Shown here one piece after another: positions 42,244 to 48,351 of a DNA stretch of 48,351 nucleotides; positions within the stretch are counted from its first letter, which is position 1, and every line of letters starts with the position of its first letter. The stretch is from Lysinibacillus fusiformis (GTDB taxonomy: Bacteria > Bacillota > Bacilli > Bacillales_A > Planococcaceae), in contig NZ_PYWL01000021.1 in the NCBI RefSeq assembly GCF_003049525.1, positions 1-48,351 of the forward strand. The letters run 5' to 3'. The position numbers and the translations under genes were made by a program. The notes under the pieces are model-generated. The model was not told the DNA's origin. It saw only the letters and a list, made by a program, of their open reading frames with translations, and did not search any database.

Positions 42244-44178
42244 ATGAAAGCCGTGGCTATAGAGAACGAAGGTTTACAAAACCAAGCTTATGAGGCCGAT
42301 CAGATACAGGTATTAGAAGGTTTAGAGGCAGTACGTAAAAGACCAGGGATGTATATCGGTTCAACAAGCTCAAAAGGGTTACACCACTTAGTATGGGAAA
42401 TCGTTGATAATAGTATCGATGAAGCTCTAGCAGGATTTTGTACTGATATACAAGTAACAATTGAAAAAGAAAACTGGATTCGCGTAGAAGATAACGGTCG
42501 TGGTATTCCGGTCAGCATTCAAGAAAAGATGGGTAAGCCTGCTGTTGAAGTTATCATGACAGTTTTACATGCTGGTGGTAAATTTGGCGGTGGAGGCTAC
42601 AAAGTTTCAGGTGGTCTACATGGAGTAGGGGCATCCGTTGTTAATGCTCTTTCTGCTGAAACAATTGTGCAAGTTCACCGCGAAGGTCATATTCATGAAA
42701 TCAAATTCCAACGTGGAAAAACGATACAAGAGCTAAAAATTATTGGTGATACAGACCGTAATGGAACAACAACACGTTTTAAAGCGGACCCAGAAATTTT
42801 TAAAGAAACTACTGTTTATGAGTATGATATTTTAGCTCATCGTATTCGTGAATTGGCTTATTTAAATCGTGGAATCAAGATTACCATTGCCGATGAACGT
42901 GAAGGTGAGGAGCGTTCAACTACATATCACTATGAAGGTGGTATTCGTTCATATGTTGAGCACCTAAATCAATCTAAAGAGCCGATTCATGATCCGATTG
43001 ATGTACTTGGAGAAAAAGATGGTATCTCGGTTGAGATTGCTATGCAATATAATGCCGGATTCTCTTCTAATATATTTTCATTTGCTAATAACATTAATAC
43101 GTATGAAGGTGGTACACATGAGTCTGGTTTTAAAACAGCTCTTACACGCGTCATTAATGATTACGCACGAAAAGGTGGATTATTGAAAGAAGCTGATGCC
43201 AATTTGACAGGTGAGGATGTGCGCGAAGGCTTAACAGCTATTGTTTCTATTAAACATCCAGATCCTCAATTTGAGGGGCAAACAAAAACAAAGTTAGGGA
43301 ACTCGGAAGTAAGTCAAATTACTAACGCTTTATTCTCGGATGGCTTTGAACGTTTTATGTTGGAAAATCCAACTGTTGCTCGCAAAGTTGTGGAAAAAGG
43401 TTTAATGGCAGCTCGTGCTCGTGTCGCAGCCAAAAAGGCCCGTGAATTTACTCGTCGTAAAAATGCACTTGAAGTGTCAAGTTTGCCTGGTAAATTGGCT
43501 GACTGTTCTTCAACAAATCCAGCTGATTGTGAAATCTATATTGTTGAGGGTGATTCTGCGGGAGGATCAGCTAAATCAGGACGTGATCGTCACTTCCAAG
43601 CAATATTGCCTTTACGTGGGAAAATTCTCAATGTTGAAAAGGCACGCTTAGATAAGATTTTATCGAACGCAGAAATCCGTGCCATGATTACAGCATTCGG
43701 TACTGGTATTGGAGAAGAGTTCAATTTAGAAAAGGCCCGTTATCATAAAATTATTATTATGACAGATGCCGATGTTGATGGTGCACATATTCGTACATTG
43801 CTTTTAACATTCTTCTTCCGTTTCCTTCGTCCACTTATAGAGGCAGGCTATATTTACATTGCGCAGCCACCACTTTATCAAGTGAAACAAGGTAAGCATG
43901 TTGAATATTGCTATGATGATGAAACATTAAAAGAAATTTTAGAACGACTACCAAAAATGCCAAAACCGAATGTACAACGTTATAAAGGTCTTGGTGAAAT
44001 GAATGCTGAACAACTTTGGGATACTACAATGGATCCAGAGCACCGTACATTATTACAAGTAGAATTAGATGATGCAATTAAGGCTAACCAAGCATTTGAG
44101 CGTTTAATGGGCGATGAAGTTGAACCTCGTCGTCAATTTATTGAGGAAAATGCCGTTTACGCTAATTTAGATATCTAA
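42244..44178 (+). CDS. gyrB: DNA gyrase subunit B
   Basis: A 644-residue subunit: GHKL ATPase (EIVDNSIDEALAG; GGLHGVGASVVNAL), transducer, TOPRIM (EGDSAGGSAKSGRDR and DADVDGAHI) and the GyrA-binding tail (QRYKGLGEMNAEQLWDTTMDP). With GyrA it introduces negative supercoils. AAGGAG is only four bases from ATG 42244; GTG 42253 would have a spacing of 12, so the exact start is uncertain by three codons. Confidence 0.97.
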   Translation: MKAVAIENEGLQNQAYEADQIQVLEGLEAVRKRPGMYIGSTSSKGLHHLVWEIVDNSIDEALAGFCTDIQVTIEKENWIRVEDNGRGIPVSIQEKMGKPAVEVIMTVLHAGGKFGGGGYKVSGGLHGVGASVVNALSAETIVQVHREGHIHEIKFQRGKTIQELKIIGDTDRNGTTTRFKADPEIFKETTVYEYDILAHRIRELAYLNRGIKITIADEREGEERSTTYHYEGGIRSYVEHLNQSKEPIHDPIDVLGEKDGISVEIAMQYNAGFSSNIFSFANNINTYEGGTHESGFKTALTRVINDYARKGGLLKEADANLTGEDVREGLTAIVSIKHPDPQFEGQTKTKLGNSEVSQITNALFSDGFERFMLENPTVARKVVEKGLMAARARVAAKKAREFTRRKNALEVSSLPGKLADCSSTNPADCEIYIVEGDSAGGSAKSGRDRHFQAILPLRGKILNVEKARLDKILSNAEIRAMITAFGTGIGEEFNLEKARYHKIIIMTDADVDGAHIRTLLLTFFFRFLRPLIEAGYIYIAQPPLYQVKQGKHVEYCYDDETLKEILERLPKMPKPNVQRYKGLGEMNAEQLWDTTMDPEHRTLLQVELDDAIKANQAFERLMGDEVEPRRQFIEENAVYANLDI

Positions 44179-44203
44179 TTTTTCTTGAGAGGAGGTCTAC
44201 ACT

Positions 44204-46669
44204 TTGTCAGAACAAGAACGCTCCGGTGTTAAAGGAATTAATATTACAGAAGAAATTGAAACATCCTTTCTTGATTATGCAATGAGTGTAATTGTTTCAC
44301 GTGCATTACCTGATGTACGTGATGGATTAAAACCAGTACATCGTCGTATTTTATATGGGATGCAGGAGTTAGGAAATACAGCAGATAAACCTTACAAAAA
44401 ATCAGCACGTATTGTTGGGGATGTTATGGGTAAGTACCATCCACATGGTGACTCTTCCATTTATGATGCTATGGTACGTATGGCACAAGATTTTAGCTAT
44501 CGTTATATGCTTGTTGACGGTCATGGGAACTTTGGTTCTGTTGATGGTGATGGAGCGGCAGCTATGCGTTATACAGAATCACGTATGTCTAAAATTGCGA
44601 TGGAAATGCTACGTGATATCAATAAAGACACAATTGATTATACAGATAACTATGATGGCTCCGAAAAAGAACCGATTGTTTTACCAAGTCGTTATCCAAA
44701 CTTATTAGTAAACGGTGCTGCAGGGATTGCCGTTGGTATGGCCACAAATATTCCTCCTCACCATTTGGGAGAAACGATTGATGCGGTTATAGCACTTTCT
44801 GAAAACCCAGCCATTACTACAGAAGAATTGATGGAAATCATCCCTGGCCCAGATTTCCCTACTGGCGGATTAATTTTAGGCCGTAGTGGGATTCGTAGAG
44901 CCTATGAATCTGGCCGTGGTTCTATTATTATTCGTGCGAAGGTGGAAATTGAGCAAAAGGCGAATGGTAAGGAAACTATCCTTGTTCATGAATTACCATA
45001 CCAAGTAAATAAGGCTAAGCTGATTGAAAAAATAGCAGAGCTTGTGCGTGATAAAAAAATCGATGGTATTACGAATTTACGTGATGAGTCAGACCGTCGT
45101 GGTATGCGGGTAGTTATCGAGGTACGAAAAGATGCAAATGCAAATGTAGTGTTAAATAATCTATACAAACAAACAGCTATGCAATCAAGCTTTGGTATCA
45201 ATATGCTGTCATTAGTAAATGGTCAGCCAAAGGTATTGGGCTTAAAAGAAATGCTATACCATTATTTAGAGCACCAAAAAGTTATTATTCGTCGTCGTAC
45301 TGAATTCGATCTTCGAAAAGCAGAAGACCGTGCACATATTTTAGAAGGCTTACGAATTGCATTAGATCATATTGATGAAATAATTGCGATTATTCGTGGT
45401 TCACGTAGTGGTGAAGAAGCGAAGCCTCAATTAATGGAGCGTTTTAATTTATCAGAACGACAAGCTCAAGCAATTTTAGATATGCGTTTAGTTCGTTTAA
45501 GTGGCTTAGAGCGTGAAAAAATAGAAGCTGAATATCAAGAGCTTCAGGTTCTAATAGCTGAATTAAAGGCAATTTTAGCGGACGAAGCTAAAATTGTTGA
45601 TATCATTCGTACTGAAATTTTAGAGCTGAAAGACCGCTATAGTGATATACGCCGTACTGAAATTACTTCTGGCGGTATTGAAATGATTGAAGATGAGGAT
45701 CTAATTCCTGTTGAAAATTCAGTCGTTACTTTAACGCATAACGGCTATATTAAACGTTTAGCTGCGAATACATATCGTAGTCAGAAACGCGGTGGTCGTG
45801 GAGTTCAGGGAATGGGTACAAATGAAGATGACTTTGTAGAGCATCTTATGAATACCTCTACGCATGATACAATTCTATTCTTTACTTCCAAAGGTAAAGT
45901 ATTTAGAGCGAAAGGTTACGAAATTCCAGAGTATGGTCGTACAGCTAAAGGGCTACCGATTGTTAACTTGCTCAATATCGATAAAGGTGAGAAAGTAACA
46001 GCGATGATTCGTGTTGGATCATTTGATGAAGATGCGTACTTTATCTTTACAACTAAAACGGGTATTACGAAACGTACACCTGTATCACAATTTGCCAACA
46101 TTCGTACGAATGGTTTAATAGCTATCAGTTTACGAGAAGATGATGATCTTATTTCTGTTCGTTTAACAGATGGGGATAAGCAAATTATCATCGGTACACG
46201 TGATGGTATGCTTGTTCGTTTCCAGGAAGATGATATTCGTTCTATGGGACGTACAGCTGGTGGTGTACGAGGTATTAAACTTCGTGATGGTGACGAAGTA
46301 GTAGGTATGGAGATTGTTGAACCAGGACAAGAAATTTTAGTAGTTACTGAAAAAGGTTATGGTAAACGTACTTCTGAAGATGATTATCGTTTACAAAGCC
46401 GTGGTGGCGTTGGATTAAAAACAATGCAAATTACTGATAAAAATGGTCCGATGGTGGCTGTGAAAACAGTTGATGGTTCAGAGGATCTTATGCTTATAAC
46501 TATTAACGGTATGCTTATTCGTATGGATGTTAATGATATTTCATTAATTGGGCGCAGCACACAGGGTGTTCGTTTAATTCGCTTAGGTGATGAAGAATTG
46601 GTTGCAACTGTGGCTAAGGTTGAAAAAGCAGAAGAATTGCCTGAAGACGAAGAGGAAATAGAGGAATAA
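44204..46669 (+). CDS. gyrA: DNA gyrase subunit A
   Basis: An 821-residue subunit. The breakage-reunion domain has catalytic Y123 (AAMRYTESRM). The quinolone region HPHGDSSIYDAM keeps S84 and the acidic D88, so no classical resistance change is seen. The C-terminal beta-pinwheel has the GyrA box QKRGGRG and ends in an acidic tail (EELPEDEEEIEE). The start is TTG 44204, with AGGAGGT seven bases upstream. Confidence 0.98.
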   Translation: MSEQERSGVKGINITEEIETSFLDYAMSVIVSRALPDVRDGLKPVHRRILYGMQELGNTADKPYKKSARIVGDVMGKYHPHGDSSIYDAMVRMAQDFSYRYMLVDGHGNFGSVDGDGAAAMRYTESRMSKIAMEMLRDINKDTIDYTDNYDGSEKEPIVLPSRYPNLLVNGAAGIAVGMATNIPPHHLGETIDAVIALSENPAITTEELMEIIPGPDFPTGGLILGRSGIRRAYESGRGSIIIRAKVEIEQKANGKETILVHELPYQVNKAKLIEKIAELVRDKKIDGITNLRDESDRRGMRVVIEVRKDANANVVLNNLYKQTAMQSSFGINMLSLVNGQPKVLGLKEMLYHYLEHQKVIIRRRTEFDLRKAEDRAHILEGLRIALDHIDEIIAIIRGSRSGEEAKPQLMERFNLSERQAQAILDMRLVRLSGLEREKIEAEYQELQVLIAELKAILADEAKIVDIIRTEILELKDRYSDIRRTEITSGGIEMIEDEDLIPVENSVVTLTHNGYIKRLAANTYRSQKRGGRGVQGMGTNEDDFVEHLMNTSTHDTILFFTSKGKVFRAKGYEIPEYGRTAKGLPIVNLLNIDKGEKVTAMIRVGSFDEDAYFIFTTKTGITKRTPVSQFANIRTNGLIAISLREDDDLISVRLTDGDKQIIIGTRDGMLVRFQEDDIRSMGRTAGGVRGIKLRDGDEVVGMEIVEPGQEILVVTEKGYGKRTSEDDYRLQSRGGVGLKTMQITDKNGPMVAVKTVDGSEDLMLITINGMLIRMDVNDISLIGRSTQGVRLIRLGDEELVATVAKVEKAEELPEDEEEIEE

Positions 46670-46672
46670 TTT

Positions 46673-46713
46673 AAACCGATGACGACAGCGTTCATGTCGA
46701 TCATCGGTTTTTT
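46673..46713 (+). terminator. Terminator of gyrBA
   Basis: AAACCGATGA (46673-46682) pairs with TCATCGGTTT (46701-46710), with an inner GACA/TGTC stem, then a run of T. Confidence 0.93.
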
Positions 46714-46810
46714 ATTATAAATAATGAAAAATAAGTAATTATTTTGAATTACATGATAAAATAAAAGTACCCTTATTTGAAGCAAGTTAAAGTGGAGAGG
46801 TGTTCATTTC

Positions 46811-47893
46811 ATGGAAACAATACATGTTCCAATTTCAGAGTTAGGCGTTGGTAGAGTAATTTCTGAAGATATTTTTGCTAATACACAGTATCCTATCATC
46901 TTTAAAGATACAATGATTTCCCATGTACATTTACAAGTTTTCCAGGCATTTAATATTTTTAACGTCCCTGTTTATAAAAATCAAAACGATATTCGGTCGG
47001 AAAAGAAAGAAATTGATGTAGAAGTAGTAGTAGAGGACATTCCGACTTTTAGGAAGTCTTATAATCATTCTATTGAACAATTTAAAAAGGAATTTAAAAA
47101 TTGGGAAGCGGGTGCTAAAGTAGATATCGCCAAAGCAAGAACCATTATATTGCCTTTGGTAGAAATGGTCTTGGAAGATCGAACAATTATTTTTGATTTA
47201 AATGAGTTTTCTAACCCTAAAGACTATTTATATCACCATAGTGTAGCAACAGCTTTGATTTCCTCTGTCGTTGCTCAAAAGTTAGGCTATGATAGAGGGA
47301 CAACAATTCAAATTGCCATAGGTGGCCTATTAGCTGATTGTGGAATGGCTAAAGTACACCCCCGTATTCGAGATAAAAAGACACCTCTTACTGAGCAGGA
47401 GTTTGATGAAATTTATAAACATCCAATTTATAGCTATAACATGGTGAAGGATTTAACCATTTTAAAAGAAACTATGAAAGAGGCAATATTTCAACACCAT
47501 GAACGTTTAAATGGAAGCGGGTATCCGAAAGGCGAAAAGATCGCTAATATTTCTATCTTTGCGCAAATCATTGCCGTGGCAGATGTATTCCATGCCATGA
47601 CTTGTGAACGTGTATATAGGTCAAAGCAATCGTCGTTTAAAGTAATAGAAATGATTAATGAATCTGAGTTCGGTAAGTTTGATATTAAAGTGGTACGTGC
47701 ATTAATCGATATTGTTGCGGATCTCCCTATAGGTACGATTGTTGAACTTTCTAACCTAGAGCGTGGAGAAGTCATGTTTGTAAATAAGTTTGCACCCACA
47801 CGTCCTCTCATTAAATTAGTTCATACAGGCGAAATTTTTGATTTAGGAAAAAACCGCAGTTTTTATATTTCTCGAATCATTACTAATTTGTAG
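46811..47893 (+). CDS. HD-GYP domain protein with degenerate active site
   Basis: A 360-residue soluble protein. The N-terminal region (1-110) is unassigned; an HD-GYP domain spans about 115-300, followed by a small C-terminal beta region. HD-GYP enzymes hydrolyse cyclic di-GMP. Here H143, H204, H229, H230 and GSGYP (235-239) are present, but the name-giving HD pair is A175-D176 (GLLADCGMAK), and the usual aspartate of HHExxDGxGYP is N234. Catalysis is therefore doubtful, and a sensing or binding role is possible. GGAGAGGTG precedes the ATG. It lies between gyrA and the rRNA operon, where B. subtilis has yaaC. Confidence 0.88.
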   Translation: METIHVPISELGVGRVISEDIFANTQYPIIFKDTMISHVHLQVFQAFNIFNVPVYKNQNDIRSEKKEIDVEVVVEDIPTFRKSYNHSIEQFKKEFKNWEAGAKVDIAKARTIILPLVEMVLEDRTIIFDLNEFSNPKDYLYHHSVATALISSVVAQKLGYDRGTTIQIAIGGLLADCGMAKVHPRIRDKKTPLTEQEFDEIYKHPIYSYNMVKDLTILKETMKEAIFQHHERLNGSGYPKGEKIANISIFAQIIAVADVFHAMTCERVYRSKQSSFKVIEMINESEFGKFDIKVVRALIDIVADLPIGTIVELSNLERGEVMFVNKFAPTRPLIKLVHTGEIFDLGKNRSFYISRIITNL

Positions 47894-47895
47894 AA

Positions 47896-47925
47896 AGGCA
47901 AGCCATAATTATGGCTGCCTTTTTT
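47896..47925 (+). terminator. Terminator of the HD-GYP gene
   Basis: AGGCAAGCCATAATTATGGCTGCCT (47896-47920) folds into a stem with one internal A/T mismatch-type step, followed by TTTTT. Confidence 0.9.
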
Positions 47926-48087
47926 CATTTATAGTAAGGATCATAATGTGGAGAGGTATACGGTTATATAAAGTATAGTACCTTCAATTTCCAACTTTCT
48001 CTTCTACTAGGCAATATACTATTTTTGCTTAGTATCAAGTGTTTGAATTGATAAATTTAATCTATTGAAATATTTTTAGATAATATG

Positions 48088-48116
48088 TTGACATAGTTGT
48101 CGAATCTTGATATTAT
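48088..48116 (+). promoter_or_regulatory. rRNA operon promoter
   Basis: TTGACA (48088-48093), a 17-base spacer and TATTAT (48111-48116), with an AT-rich upstream region. Start of transcription is expected near 48123. A second, upstream rRNA promoter is not clear to me. Confidence 0.9.
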
Positions 48117-48122
48117 TAGTGA

Positions 48123-48285
48123 GTCGCCAAGAGGTGACGCTGAAATAAACAACATGAACCTTGAAAACTGAACAAGCAAAACGTAATCAATAAAGTTTTT
48201 AGTAGCTAGCCTAGCTAGTGAACAAAACAAAATTTTGGACATCAAAATTGATGCCAGCAAAACAATTTGAGCTAATCAAATTTCT
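48123..48285 (+). ncRNA. Pre-16S leader RNA
   Basis: Between promoter and 16S are a CATCAA/TTGATG hairpin (48239-48252) and a perfect AATTTGA/TCAAATT stem (48264-48282) directly before the mature 5' end. The sequence CCTTGAAAACTGAAC (48150-48164) is one I also associate with the 16S-23S spacer of Bacillus rRNA operons. The 392-base stretch 47894-48285 contains no protein gene. Confidence 0.6.
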
Positions 48286-48351
48286 TTTATGGAGAGTTTG
48301 ATCCTGGCTCAGGACGAACGCTGGCGGCGTGCCTAATACATGCAAGTCGAG
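48286..48351 (+). rRNA. rrs: 16S ribosomal RNA, 5' end (runs off window)
   Basis: GGAGAGTTTGATCCTGGCTC (from 48291) followed by GACGAACGCTGGCGGCGTGC and AATACATGCAAGTCGAG is the universal bacterial 16S start. Position 8 of the E. coli numbering is base 48293, which places the mature 5' end near 48286. Only the first 66 bases are present. Confidence 0.98.

Overview
The window is the origin-of-replication neighbourhood of a low-GC, spore-forming Firmicute. Gene order (walRKHIJ-htrA-rlmH, purA, dnaB helicase, rplI-gdpP-yybS, rpsF-ssb-rpsR, ychF, parAB, noc, rsmG, mnmG, mnmE, jag, spoIIIJ, rnpA, rpmH, oriC, dnaA, dnaN, yaaA, recF, gyrB, gyrA, rRNA operon) is that of Bacillaceae/Planococcaceae. 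The sporulation-linked genes yyaC and spoIIIJ, the protein sequences and the base composition fit Lysinibacillus best. That genus call is from memory and not checked by search.

Layout. (1) 1-3390 is the accessory part: the C-terminus of a Gly-Asn repeat protein, a HEAT-repeat gene broken by a one-base frameshift, a secreted LysM/3D-domain wall protein (YocH type), a staygreen-family protein and one doubtful small ORF. (2) 3391-13013, minus strand: rlmH and yyzF within a DnaA-box cluster, a membrane-anchored HtrA protease, the WalRK cell-wall operon with WalH/I/J, and an M23 endopeptidase with a possible WalR box upstream. (3) 13376-27553: a YitT membrane protein, then purA, the replicative helicase, L9, the c-di-AMP phosphodiesterase GdpP, YybS, the S6-SSB-S18 operon, a zincin-like membrane protein, an acyl-CoA-dehydrogenase-like flavoprotein, YchF, DUF951, an MscS channel, YyaC and a DUF554 protein. 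(4) 27631-37432, minus strand: chromosome segregation (ParB, ParA, Noc), ribosome/tRNA modification (RsmG, MnmG, MnmE), membrane insertion (Jag, SpoIIIJ/YidC), RnpA and L34. (5) 37433-48351, plus strand: bipartite oriC around dnaA, then dnaN, yaaA, recF, gyrB, gyrA, a degenerate HD-GYP protein, and the promoter and first bases of a 16S rRNA gene.

Most genes point away from oriC, left arm on minus and right arm on plus. Control sites match the proteins encoded here: DnaA boxes in oriC, around rlmH/yyzF and directly upstream of mnmE; parS sites inside parB and at the end of recF; and one Noc-site-like palindrome upstream of walR.

I found no mobile element, CRISPR array, toxin-antitoxin pair or defence system, and no credible wholly new system. 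The best leads are the two DnaA-box clusters outside oriC, the Noc-like site beside the wal operon, the frameshifted HEAT gene, the Gly-Asn repeat whose variation is entirely synonymous in one frame, and the HD-GYP protein that has lost its HD histidine.
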